From Atherix ibis (lineage: Eukaryota; Arthropoda; Insecta; Diptera; Athericidae), in the NCBI GenBank assembly GCA_958298945.1, contig OY282606.1:60711920-60775919 (forward strand): a DNA stretch of 64,000 bases, read 5' to 3'. The position numbers and the translations under genes are program-made. Shown here in pieces: positions 35,201 through 42,673 of this stretch; position 1 is the stretch's first letter, and every line of letters starts with the position of its first letter. The notes beneath the pieces are model-generated. The model saw nothing but the letters and a program-made list of their open reading frames with translations, searched no databases and was not told the origin of the DNA.

Positions 35201-38200
35201 TAGAAAAAACATTAGCAATGTTATTTTTTGGAGCTTGTGCCTGGTTTTCCAGACTTCATTTTTTGTGCTAAGGTAAGAACGGTGTTGCGATCTTCTGGAT
35301 CGAGGTCTTTTAACGTGCTAATTAGTATAGCAACTTGTTCACTGGTGGATCGGGGGTGGGTTGACGGTGTTTGGGAATTTGAGAGTGGGGATTTTGATGG
35401 GGTGGTAATTTATTTATCAGAAGAGGTGTTGATTCCTGTATTTATAGAAGGTTTTTTGACAATTGGCGTTAAAGAATTTAGCTTACGCTCAAAAGCGTAA
35501 GCTAAACATTTGGTTTTTCTTGAACATTATTGTGGCTGTAGCCATGGAACATTTGTTGTCCGTCATTACTTTGAGAATAGTTTTTCTCTCAGAGTAAGAA
35601 GGGCAACAACGGTCTCCTGAGGTGTGTGCGTTTGTTTTGCAGTTTACGCAAAAGACACGTGTGCATGGCTTTTCTGGATGGGGCGCAAGTCCATAACTAG
35701 AACATACCGTCGAAGCCTTACAGTATTTAGCTGTATGGCCCAGTACTTGGCAGTTGCGACATCTCATGGGGTTCGGATAATATGTTTTCACATCAAATCT
35801 GTGAAAAAGGATGTTGATGTTGGAAGGGAGTTCGTACGCGTCAAAGGTCAAAACAACAATACCCGTAAATGACTGGGTACCGTCGCGCGTAGAGATTATT
35901 TTTCTAGCCTCTACCACGTTGTAATCCATGAGGTTGCTGACGATTTCCTCTTCGGATGTATTTGCAAGCCACTTGCAAAAAATCGTCCCCGTTACTTGGT
36001 TGAGGGAGGGGTGAAGTGTGAAATTTAATTTAATGTTATTGACAAAAACCGGTTTGGCATGAATAAATTTATCGGCCGAAAATTTTGTTTTGGTTGTTAG
36101 CAATAGATCACCGTTACGATAATCGTTTATTTTAAGAATATCATTGCTGATATTCTTGAGAGCCAGACTAGTTTTAAAAGGACAGAGTTGGTTCGCTCTG
36201 AATTTTGCCTCGGGTGAAGTAGAAATTACTAGAAAGCACGGATGTTCGGAAATTTTAGTCGGAAGGGAGGGGAAGTTAACCAATTTGCTTAATACAGATG
36301 GTATTGATGGATTGGTTTAGTCTGGCTCTTTTCGTGGATTTTGTGGTAGAGGCGTCGAGAATTGTAAGGGATATACCAGTATCTGGTGGCGAGGGGGGGT
36401 CCGGCGGCCTGACGTCGACGTCCACGTCCATTGTTATGGGTTCAATAACACTTAATTTCACTCGATTTTCACTTCACACGTAAGGAAAAAAAAACAAATA
36501 AGTGAAACTATTAAAAAAGGTCAAAACACTGATAGAATTTACGCGTGAAGAGAGAAAAATCAAATTTTTTCACCGAATCTACGTAGGGATATAAGTACGT
36601 CCGCACTGGTACGCAGTGTGGACGGGAATGCACGTCCAAATTTATTGTAAGAGAATCGGCATAAGTCGTTAAATAGCATCAATGCAATAGCATTGATATC
36701 AAAGAAGCAAAAGCAAAAACCGAAGAACAGCAACAACACGAAATTGTCAAGTGTATTTTGGGTGCAATGAAAAATGTCAAAAGAAAATGAAGAAAACGAC
36801 GAATAGCTCGTTGTTAGTGTCAACCTCACTACTTGCAAGGGCCGAAACTGCAACAGAATGGTATTGTGTGCGGAACTGCGTGAGCCAACTTCCTAATGTC
36901 GATAAGTAAATTAAAATTGCCGTTTTTTCAACGAAAATTCAGATTTGATTGCAACGTCACCGCTTGTTGACTACTTATATCGTTTGAATTGTTAGACGAA
37001 ACATACTGCAAAGGCTTCTTTATGAAAGTAATTTAAAGAGAATAAACGAATCTGGATGAAGTCAATTTTCCGAACAATACATTGGATCAATTTGTTTTTT
37101 GGGCGCAGGGCAAACAATGTAGAGCATCGTTCAAAGATTCTGGAAATTGTGCAACCGAAGTTCTACAAGTATTTCAACTCACGTTTGCGGGCCGATTTCA
37201 GCACAATCAATTAGGTGGGCACGATATTTGCTGACGTTGTAGATTTCAGCAGAAAAGTCTTCATATACCCGATGAAGCACAATAAGTGAAGTTTTTGAAT
37301 TGTTTGTGATATTCAAGAAATTTGCCGAAAATCAGGAAAATTCAACCATCAAGACGCCAAGATTCAATAACGGAAAGGCATTTTGGAACAAACAATGCGA
37401 CTCATTTACGGCGAAACATGGTATTTTGCATTATATGGCGTCGCAGAAAGGATGAATTACAATCATCGAGCGAATATATTTTGCCCGGCTACAGCGAACA
37501 ATTGAAGACATATACATTGTTGCAGTCGAGGAAAAATGGAAATTCATCGTTAGCTGTGGTGTCATGTTCTTCGATTGAAAAACTTTGCCGAAGGCACGAA
37601 GATCGAAGTCACAATATAAAAATGATTTCGACGACAATATCCAATGGTACGAATCGGACGCGGAAGATTTTTCGATGTTAGTCACTAAATTAGAGTCAGT
37701 ACAAAAATCAGCAAAATAAAAATAAAAAGGTGTCGAATACACAGATGAAATAAATTGCCACAACATCAAATGCAATTGATAATAGCACGACTGATTCAAA
37801 TGTTCCTGCAAATACATCGAATTTAGAATTCAGTGAGAGTTATGGCAGCTATAGAAATTCTTTACGATTCACTCAGAGAAAATTTTCAAGTGACTGCGAG
37901 TGAAATGTCAGCCTTTTGATAACGAAGACGATTACAACTGTGCGACAAAAGCAAGACACATCGGTCTAGTGCCAGCGACTTGCGATTCAAGAGAACCGAC
38001 TACATTGATCGAGAATAGGACCTGGGAGTTGGCGGAATTGCCGATTGGGGCGAAAGGCAATCGATAGCAAGTGGGGTTCTAGAGTAAAAGAAAATTCAGA
38101 AGACATATACATTGTTCCAGTCGAGGAAATAGAAATTGATCGTTAGCTGTGGTGTGACGTTCTTTGATTGGAAAAGTCACACAAATCATAGCGAATGCTA

Positions 38201-41200
38201 TTTATGGCAAAGAAAAAGTTCTCTACCTAAATGGTAATGCACCAGCCATTAATTGGCAAGTACAAGAGCGAAATTAATGGAATTGCGAACTGATATGCTT
38301 CCGCTTCCATTTTATTCACCACATTTGACTTCCCGCAATTTTTTTATATTTTCAAATTTGAAACTTGATTAAACAAACTTTTAAATTTGTATTTTTTAAG
38401 TGAAAATATATTTCATAGGAGTCTTTCTTCACCCGCCTCCAAGTTAGGTGTTTTGAAAAATTAATTAAAACTTAAAAATATATAATTCCAAATAAAGGTG
38501 ATAAATGTGGAAATTATTTACATAATGCATTGGTTTTTAATTTAAATTCTATATAAGTACTATACCTAGTAAATTTTAGTTTGATACAGAATTTAAAATT
38601 TCAAAAATTATATTTTGTAGTTGCAAATATCTGTAAAAATTCAATAAAACTAAATTGCATCTTAATTATTAATTTCATAATACCATATTGAACTTTATTA
38701 AATTTTTGTAAAAATGTTGTTCACTTTCTTATGGGTTGTCATTGCACCTGCTCCATTAATGAAATTTACTATAAAATTCAATTATAAAACTAAAACAAAT
38801 TTGTTCTAGCTCGGAAATCATAGTTTTTTTTAGTTAGAGTTTTTTAGTTAGACTCTTTACTTCGAACATTTTAATTAGTGAGTGGGTGGTAACTTGACAT
38901 TCTTGATATTTATATATTGTTTGAAAGTAAGCTGATACTCCGATACCGTTTGAAAGCAGATGTAGTAAGATGACTTGGATTATACTGAACAAATATATTT
39001 CTACCAATTCCCACTCAAACCAGTCGTTCACGAATCACTTTTCAGACTAAACTTCCCAACTTTATTTCGTCATTCCCTGTAATATTTCCCGACTTTTAGT
39101 AATCGTTCCTCAATCACTGTTTAGATTAAACTTAAATTCACTGACGAGCAGCGCTCGTAATTATACTGGTCTGGCAGTAAATATTTACGAGTTTGAGAAA
39201 GAAACTTTTTAAATGTCTTTTTAAATATGTGTAGTAGTCAATGCGAATGCGTTTTCATACTTTTTATCTGCTTTTGGTAAAAAAAAATATTGGGAAAACA
39301 TTCGTTTACATAATCACTGAACGTTGTTCAAATTCATGTAACTTAAATTTCTTTTATACTGATCTGTCTTTTATAGGACCAAATTGAAGTGCCCTTATTT
39401 TATTGCAATCCAATTAGGGTATGCGTAATCTTAGATTAAAGAAGTACTGGATAGGCCCTAACCGTATATGTATACGCAATTTTGTGTACAAATTTTTACT
39501 AGGGGATACGACTGTCAAAAATTTTTTATGTAGACATGACACCCACTGCCATCTATATGTCGTAATGGAAATTTATTTAATTGCAAAAGCATAATTTATA
39601 TTTATTTTAATTCACTTACTGGAAACAAAGATACAATTTAAATACAACGACAGGTCATTTTTATTTTTTGTACAATCTTTTGATACGAAATGGAATTCTA
39701 TTTTAGGTTTATTAAACATTTCGTTAATATCAATCAAATATAAACCGCCTCAATTTTGTAGACTTTCGGAGAGTTTGAAACTTTAATTCACCATGAAAGT
39801 GGAGACTTGGGGGTTAGCTTTATCATTTCTCATGTTGTTATTGTGTCAAATAGTAAAGTGCAAGTGAAAGTGTAGTTGTTATCAATTTTGAAGAATTTAC
39901 GAAAAAGTAAGTATATTTATAAATAGTTATATTGTTGATAGAAATTATTACGAATTTTTTATTTCAGAAAATGAAGTGTTTTATGAAGAATTGCTGCTCA
40001 ACCGAAGGAATGAGGAAGCCGGGAATTTCTTTCTTTCGGTAAGTTAATATTTTCATTTTTACTTCAGAAATTTAAAAAAAATTAAGTTTATAATGTGTTT
40101 AGATAGTTTTGAATGATTTATTTTATGCAAAACGTGTTTAAAAGTGGAAAGTTCGGCATTCAATGAATGTAAACAAATACGGTGTTGACAGTTCAATGTT
40201 TACCATAAAATAGTACAGTGCCGGTGTATATAAAGTGTGTGTAAGAAAGTTTAAGGAACCGAATTTTTTTTAATAGTGCAAAAAATACGTGATTTATATT
40301 AATTCTTAATTGAAAAAGTAAATGTTACGATCGTATATTTATATGTTAACTTTACAGGTTCCCACAAAATAAATGGTTGCGGGAAAAGTGGATTGTGGCA
40401 ACAGCATCCGGTATTCCCAAGAATAAATAATATACAGTGAAATAAATAAAATGAAAATACATAATAAATAAATAAATATTTAAAAAAAAAAATACTGTGT
40501 TTTATTGCATATTTACAAAACTAATTCCATCGAACAACAAGACCCGCAATATTAAAAAATCTGCTTCTTTACGAATAAATGCTATCACATATGAAAAATG
40601 GTTTTAAACGAACCGCTTCAATCGCATACTGAACTTTTAATTTGGCGCCCAAAGATTTACGCAATTTCTGTTGTATTGCATGTGTGTGCGTTCTATGAAT
40701 GGATTGCCAACAAAAGTTGGACAGAATTTTTGTGTAGAGGCCTATCCAGTACTTCTTTAATCTAAGTGCGTAATCTAAAGTAATTCGGAGTATTCGTTTT
40801 CTTACGATGGTGTGCTAATCTAGCGTGTTTGACAGATTTTCCTATACTCTAATCTCCACCCATTAGATCAAAACATTTTGTTTTTCACTAGCCAACTTCA
40901 AAGCTGTCAATTTGAGTTCAATACATAACTTCCTTGAACGACAAAGCTACTTGCTGTGCTACTATATACTTTCAAGGCAATATTTCAGAAATAGAACCGG
41001 TTCTATGGTTCGTAATATTTTTGCTACTATTTAAACGAGAACCAATGACAATATTATCTTGTCACGCAGTACGTAGGTGTCATTTGTTCACAGCTAGAAA
41101 TATAACTTTAAAAAAAGAAGTGTGTGAAGCAAACACTCATAAAAACCATAACAAAGTCAAGCGCCGTAGCCAGCCTGAAAAATAGTAGCGAATGTAGCAA

Positions 41201-42673
41201 TAAACTAAGTACGAAAAATAGCGCCGTGTGCAGATGACTTAACAAAGCAAGTTTAACAACGCTTGAACAAATCAGTCTTAATTACCTCTCGAAGTTCATG
41301 TTTTTTTTTCGTTTCTAGTGTCTAGTAAGTCCAGTTTAGCCGAAAAGGTCTAATAAATTTATTTCCTTGGACGCCCAATATTAAAATATTAATGTCAACA
41401 GGCGTCTGGATTCTCTTTATACCACCAATAAAGGTTACAAAAATATACTACCCAATTCCCAAAAATATTACATATAATCTGTTTTCAATTTTAGATTATA
41501 TGTAATATTGTCGAATAATGCAGACGAAGGAACGGATATTTTGAACATAAATTCAAATAATTGAATATATCGTTCATAATTTATAATTTCATAACTAACT
41601 ATACGTGAGAAAACTTTATTTCATGTATTATCCCTTGTTTCATATGCAATGTAAAGAATGATGTCTTATTAAGATTAAAAGTATGAATATTTTTTGAATA
41701 AGACTTAAATTTATGAGTAAACAGTAATTTTTTTCGTCACCATTTGAAATTGATGATTCCTTTATATCACAAAGTTTTCAAAACACTTAAATTCAATCTA
41801 TGGTGTTTTCATCAGGAGCTCGACAATTGTACTTTCGTTTTGGAAACAAAGGAGTATAATAAAACCATATTTGATTTCAACAGAATTAAAAACCAAGTAC
41901 ACAATTGTCAAATACAGATCACAAAATTGTTTGCATTTAGAAGCTCTTAATTTAGTAATTAACTATTTGAAAGAGGAAAATCTAAATTTGGGGCATGTTA
42001 ATTTTTTTTGAGACAAAATTAAAACAGTTTAAAAGAAATTGTTCGCGAGCAAGTCTTAAATAGACAAAACATCACTAGGATTCCATAAAATGGCTAAATT
42101 CAAAGATAAAAATCATTCTCACAACATAATAAATTATGTAAGAATAAAATAAGTATGATTTTTAATATTATTAGTACCATAATTTTGATTTTGGATACTA
42201 TCTCTATGCAAGAAACACAACTTTGACCCATAATGGAAAAAATCGATTAACAAAATGAAAATTGCACGGAAAAATCAGATACATACATATGTATTAGTTG
42301 TATTATAAAATTAATGCAATTAAATGAACAGCAGTCACTTTATGTCGCATCTTTAAGTTTGCGTTCCACTAATTTCATTTATAAACAATCGAAAACTGTC
42401 AAGTAGACTAAAATATTTTTATTGAACTCAACGATTAGAAATAACCTGACAATCTCGAAAGTAAACAAAAGAGTTAAACATTGTTTAACATTGCTTTAAT
42501 ATTATTGAAATTCACGTTATAATTTCAAAAAAACTTACCTCCTTACATTCATAAGCAGGCGAATTTTCTATTATTTCGTATATAATATGAGGAGGCCCTT
42601 TGGCTCCTAATAATGAAAATCCAAAACCCGAACTCTCACTCCTCTTCAACACAACCATCAATTTTTCAGCCAT
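19820..42673 (-). CDS. slip1: PDZ-domain gene, Slo-interacting protein 1-like (partial)
   Basis: Four exons join in frame: 42673-42539 (135 nt), 28044-27978 (67), 24558-24505 (54), 20256-19820 (437), 693 nt or 231 codons. All borders are GT-AG. Residues 6-90 form a PDZ domain: the ligand loop is GFGFSLLG, then the second half VEAGDVIVKVNGTDVHRF, and it closes with DDSVTLELKRD. The tail is Ser/Thr/Asn-rich with SRIPTA and MTGDVILNLSRT. These features resemble, from memory, Drosophila Slip1, which binds the Slo calcium-activated potassium channel and can lower its current. Introns of about 14.5, 3.4 and 4.2 kb hold many transposons. The 3' end is not resolved. Confidence 0.75.
21249..21336. repeat. 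Tandem duplication, two ~44-bp units
   Basis: The unit CTCTGAATTATTTT..ACAATTTATCTCTTATTTCATTAT occurs twice in a row with one or two differences. Confidence 0.85.
22160..22580 (+). pseudogene. LINE reverse transcriptase remnant, RTE-like
   Basis: The plus strand reads YIYTDDIVIMFRPEKAIQK at about 22163-22220, an RT motif C with Y-T-D-D, and LNRLRWAGHLTRM at about 22445-22485, the segment typical of RTE/CR1-like C-termini. Stops and frame changes lie between. It is a short 3' remnant. Confidence 0.55.
22981..23026. repeat. Perfect inverted duplication, 18-bp arms
   Basis: Arms 22981-22998 and 23009-23026 (GTCAATACCGGCCAACAA and its reverse complement) flank a 10-nt T-rich loop, 13 bases from a Harbinger MITE. 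Confidence 0.9.
23039..23321. mobile_element. Harbinger-type MITE (copy D2)
   Basis: The ends are AGCTGTATTCCATTGGGC and the reverse complement GCCCAATGGAATACAGCT. The duplication AAT lies on both sides (23036-23038, 23322-23324). It lies in intron 3 of the PDZ gene. Confidence 0.85.
24505..24558 (-). CDS. slip1: PDZ gene exon 3
   Basis: Acceptor TTTTTTCAG, then VLKCLRLSDDSVTLELKR and donor GTAATT. The 54 nt keep phase 1. It encodes the second helix and last strand of the PDZ domain. Confidence 0.85.
25434..25525. repeat. Perfect inverted duplication, 43-bp arms, 6-nt loop
   Basis: Arms 25434-25476 and 25483-25525 are exact reverse complements with an A-only loop. No target duplication or transposon end was seen. 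Confidence 0.95.
26330..26935 (-). pseudogene. mariner remnant, N-terminal half
   Basis: Minus strand from 26776: MSKFKPNKRHLRGVL, RTCRELFQRYKSSDFDVENK, then in another frame CQTQQELANSLGVTQHAI and RLKALG, then KKLDAI-FETERLRFF. This is the two-part HTH region of a cecropia/mellifera-type mariner, cut before the catalytic domain. The 5' end may begin at TTAGGAGTAAAAATGGG near 26935. No right end was found. Confidence 0.7.
27285..27570 (+). repeat. Pyrimidine-rich tract
   Basis: Long runs of T with interspersed C (purine-rich on the minus, transcribed strand of the PDZ gene). Overlapping open frames here are composition artefacts. A similar tract is at 47830-48110. Confidence 0.6.
27978..28044 (-). 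CDS. slip1: PDZ gene exon 2
   Basis: Acceptor TTTCATTTTAG, then VEAGDVIVKVNGTDVHRF and TTKE, then donor GTAAGC. The 67 nt leave phase 1. It contains the hallmark AGD-IVKVNG segment of PDZ domains. A DD41D mariner ends only 91 bases upstream of its acceptor. Confidence 0.85.
28136..29434 (+). mobile_element. mariner-superfamily element of the DD41D (rosa-like) type
   Basis: Ends: TAGGGTGGTCCATCTAG at left and, in reverse complement, CAGGGATGACCATTTAG at right, both followed later by GTTCCATTTT. TA flanks both ends (28134-28135, 29435-29436). The length of 1299 bp and the intact ORF suggest recent activity, though the ends differ at several positions. It lies 91 bases upstream of the acceptor of PDZ exon 2, in the opposite orientation to the gene. 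Confidence 0.85.
28249..29331 (+). CDS. DD41D mariner transposase, intact ORF of 360 residues
   Basis: An uninterrupted frame from MVIHTLEEKWEILRNYF to a TAA. The first ~125 residues form the HTH DNA-binding region. Catalytic residues: Asp158 in FSDEAHFHLG, Asp251 in QQDGATCHTA, and Asp293 in PLDYFLW, so 41 residues lie between the second and third Asp, the spacing of the rosa/DD41D group. The protein would excise and insert the element at TA. All three catalytic acids and full length are present, so it may be functional, although the terminal repeats have diverged. Confidence 0.9.
   Translation: MVIHTLEEKWEILRNYFQSGESSPQTVRNLKKMSKDRMPSREFVGKFMKRVRETGLLVAKATRPRSKTVRTTKNIAPVAENVSDHPSTSTRHRSQELNISRTSLLRILHKDLGMKAYKVQLVQQLKPHDYPMRFGFAQWAQDQLVEDEHFYRKIIFSDEAHFHLGEYVHKQNCRIWGLENPYVTMEKAMHPQRVTVWCGFWSGGIIGPFFFENDEGTAVTVNGERYRGMLNEFLFPKVEENGMDDIWFQQDGATCHTANVTIQLLGTAFENRIISGNSDVNWSPRSCDLCPLDYFLWRAVKDKCYASHPEKIEALKHEIKIAIEKIQARTIENVLKNWVERMGYCNASRGSHLNDVVFHS
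29562..29700. repeat. Imperfect inverted duplication, ~70-bp arms
   Basis: ATATTGTTCAAGTGTGTTTC at 29562-29581 is the reverse complement of 29681-29702; the match continues with gaps to a centre at GAAGCTCAAGAGCTGAGCTTC (29624-29644). An older event of the same kind as the perfect ones. A 15-bp pair follows at 29799-29813 and 29834-29848. Confidence 0.7.
30749..30890. repeat. Imperfect tandem duplication, ~73-bp unit
   Basis: Two copies of a unit starting TTGGCCAGTTAACGC and containing CATGGCCCT, about 80% alike by eye. It lies just before the Copia gag fragment. Confidence 0.7.
30967..31200 (+). pseudogene. Copia gag fragment, 5' of the LINE insertion
   Basis: The plus strand encodes LLKCLIRLELTDCASVEDYV, NKITSIHQKLDKS and VAQMLSGLPDEYYS, then SRAKLTTGLTRPNLL running through the LINE target site. 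This is the UBN2-type gag of Copia elements. Two in-frame stops follow DEYYSYQ. The sequence continues on the far side of the LINE at 36644. Confidence 0.75.
31366..32511 (-). CDS. LINE ORF2 part 3: RNase H and C-terminal zinc segment
   Basis: A 381-codon open frame overlapping the RT part by 16 nt (a frameshift). RNase H residues: LLFTDAAAD (Asp), YYGELWAIK (Glu), IIFSDSLAALK (Asp) and HVGIVGNESADKLAGE (His, Asp). The C-terminus carries CQSCGTHFTVYHILQEC, the CCHC segment seen in I elements. It removes RNA from the first cDNA strand. Confidence 0.85.
   Translation of the reverse strand: MESILIETGRKPIFLYLHKARLSLIYKNLCLPNYPLHTLIKNIIISPSSKGNSSSLSSILPVDFQTSLPHPDWKPWLGAKLKVAASLDRFKKARTDPSTYRKLFLEQLDGLKHHRLLFTDAAADTDITSFAVVELFGCSTRTLCCGIFPYRAAPYYGELWAIKTANEIATNIPSQQNVIIFSDSLAALKAICGPSSDPVLSAIRHSLLSNRSVELQWVPGHVGIVGNESADKLAGETLRRPVITVIPNLPRLLTEWQLTPLAIRRHDDWTNSDTFLSTHWRTTNKPVYSTSIPKFWARKLLRIRIGHTALTHNFLFGNTNRPFCQSCGTHFTVYHILQECHITKNYFASRIPPIMVLLDPTTPFPSPLFNLLQHTNLLHKI
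32496..33707 (-). pseudogene. LINE ORF2 part 2: reverse transcriptase with altered active site
   Basis: A 403-codon open frame with TTPGRDKVSFKMIK, IPVPKK, HAYRSGRGT, motif A SFDLEKAYDRI, IPQGSPLSTILF and motif C YIYADNIFILVS. The usual YADD is YADN here, a single G-to-A change (GAT to AAT) that removes an essential Asp. The copy cannot be competent even apart from its frameshifts. Confidence 0.88.
33987..35030 (-). CDS. LINE ORF2 part 1: AP-like endonuclease
   Basis: A 347-codon open frame. The catalytic motifs of apurinic-type endonucleases are all visible: LQWNIYGF (Asn), LQETKLP (Glu), GDFNAHSHAW (Asp, Asn), SVLDLTF and GSDHLPI (Asp, His). This domain nicks the target DNA to start reverse transcription. 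The frame breaks near 33990; the continuation to RT passes through 33958-33710 in other frames. Confidence 0.85.
   Translation of the reverse strand: MVIFHRNGVSNNARCSILQWNIYGFLNNLEGLSLLLNQYSTKIVALQETKLPHSYNQPFYQKYQCLFYNKTNNNKRGGVCFLIHPSISYSQIHISTNFLTILISVNTSPKVHIANIYIEHSLRFSPADWQGLISQLPENTIILGDFNAHSHAWSSPRTCWRGKIFEEWLNSTDSSFTLLNDGSPTFFSTRGTTSVLDLTFVPTRNFELYLWKVHSFLEGSDHLPILVEANVAHVKIKPLSRFIEERANWENYRAAIFKASADLPVAQSPNLEAENVIKVFRRAAAGTIPSSVGMSKKQPKWYSYEIATLRRERNMAWKDYSRFSSMTNLIELRLRTARVKRAVKQAK
35489..36461 (-). pseudogene. LINE ORF1, one frameshift
   Basis: It starts MKLSVIEPITMDVDVD (36461) and shifts frame near 36283-36276 into VNFPSLPTKISEHPCFLV. The C-terminal half has CRNCQVLGHTAKYC, a degenerate CSSYGLAPHPEKPC and CVNCKTNAHTSGDRC, three CCHC-type knuckles as in I-factor ORF1. 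It ends at a stop inside a small hairpin (arms of 13 bp around 35478-35507), so the C-terminus may have been changed by an inverted duplication. Function: RNA binding and ribonucleoprotein formation. Confidence 0.8.
36644..38100 (+). pseudogene. Copia gag-pol remnant, 3' of the LINE insertion
   Basis: Plus strand, many frames. Near 36845-36880 ATEWYC marks the protease start, with the DSG active site lost. At 37110-37335 come GKQCRASFKDSG, TEVLQVFQLTFAG and QLGGHDI then SRKVFIYP-type sequence in shifted frames: integrase zinc end and core. NNGKAFWNKQ and FTAKHGILH follow (SDNG to NNG). At about 38000-38060 TWELAELPIGAKGN marks the start of RT. A segment at 37504-37580 recurs at 38099-38175. 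Confidence 0.75.
38190..38375 (+). pseudogene. mariner transposase C-terminal fragment
   Basis: The plus strand reads VLYLNGNAPAI (QDNAPAH region) and, one frame over, AKLMELRTDMLPLPFYSPHL then NFFIFSNLKLD, matching the DD34D third-Asp segment YSPDLAPSDFFLFPNLK. Both catalytic Asps are lost. It adjoins the end of the Copia remnant. Confidence 0.65.
38376..39421. other. AT-rich intron sequence, nothing recognised
   Basis: No coding frame, repeat ends or RNA gene could be supported. Confidence 0.4.
39430..40766 (+). mobile_element. P-like (THAP) DNA transposon, internally deleted (copy P2)
   Basis: Perfect inverted ends: CTTAGATTAAAGAAGTACTG at left and its reverse complement CAGTACTTCTTTAATCTAAG at right, then GATAGGCC inward. 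A perfect 8-bp target duplication TGCGTAAT flanks it (39422-39429, 40767-40774). Length 1337 bp. It is the best-preserved copy of the family and keeps two exons of a THAP-domain protein. It lies in intron 1 of the PDZ gene. Confidence 0.92.
39971..40430 (+). CDS. Truncated THAP-domain ORF of a P-like transposase (two exons)
   Basis: Exon 1 (39971-40038) encodes MKCFMKNCCSTEGMRKPGIS and FF, with C-X4-C; the donor GTAAGT follows. After 319 bp an acceptor TTAACTTTACAG opens exon 2 (40358-40430), completing an Arg codon and reading FPQNKWLREKWIVATASGIP before a TAA, 46 residues in all. M-x-C-x4-C ... FFRFP ... W ... W is the start of a THAP zinc finger; the C-x2-H half is deleted. P transposases carry an N-terminal THAP domain that binds the element's ends. 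The fragment could at most be a weak DNA-binding peptide. Confidence 0.75.
40775..42530. other. Intron sequence without recognised genes
   Basis: AT-rich. ORFs at 40934-41185 and 41744-41950 show no motif. A 17-bp perfect inverted duplication lies at 41464-41480 and 41493-41509. Confidence 0.4.
42539..42673 (-). CDS. slip1: PDZ gene exon 1 (start codon)
   Basis: ATG in the context ATTATGG, followed by 45 codons: MAEKLMVVLKRSESSGFGFS... to ...AYECKE, then donor GTAAGT. It supplies strands 1-3 of the PDZ domain, including the carboxylate-binding GFGF loop. The phase at the end is 0. A TTTTCAG about 95 bases upstream of the ATG could be the acceptor of a 5' UTR intron. Confidence 0.8.

Larger units (their letters stand above)
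31214..36630 (-). mobile_element. Full-length I-clade LINE in a Copia gag
   Basis: A perfect 13-bp target duplication CACGTCCAAATTT (31201-31213 and 36631-36643) brackets a 5.4-kb minus-strand LINE. The 5' end starts CATTCCCGTC, the CATT start known for I-type elements, with a DPE-like GGACG at about +29 that suits an internal promoter. The 3' end is a (CAAA)n tail. Removing the LINE and one duplication restores a continuous Copia gag frame. ORF1 has one frameshift, ORF2 a few, and the RT active site is mutated. Confidence 0.92.
28045..42538 (-). other. PDZ gene intron 1, about 14.5 kb
   Basis: It separates the exons carrying the first and second halves of the PDZ domain. It holds the DD41D mariner, a Copia remnant split by a full-length LINE, a mariner fragment and the P-like copy P2. 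Sequence at 38370-39420 and 40780-42530 shows no gene; a 17-bp perfect inverted repeat sits at 41464-41509. Confidence 0.7.

Noticed and set aside
39430..40766. hAT superfamily for the CTTAGATTAAAG family
   Set aside because: hAT elements also make 8-bp duplications, but the retained exons encode a THAP finger rather than a BED finger, which fits P better. Kobolok-like THAP elements target TTAA, which is not seen.
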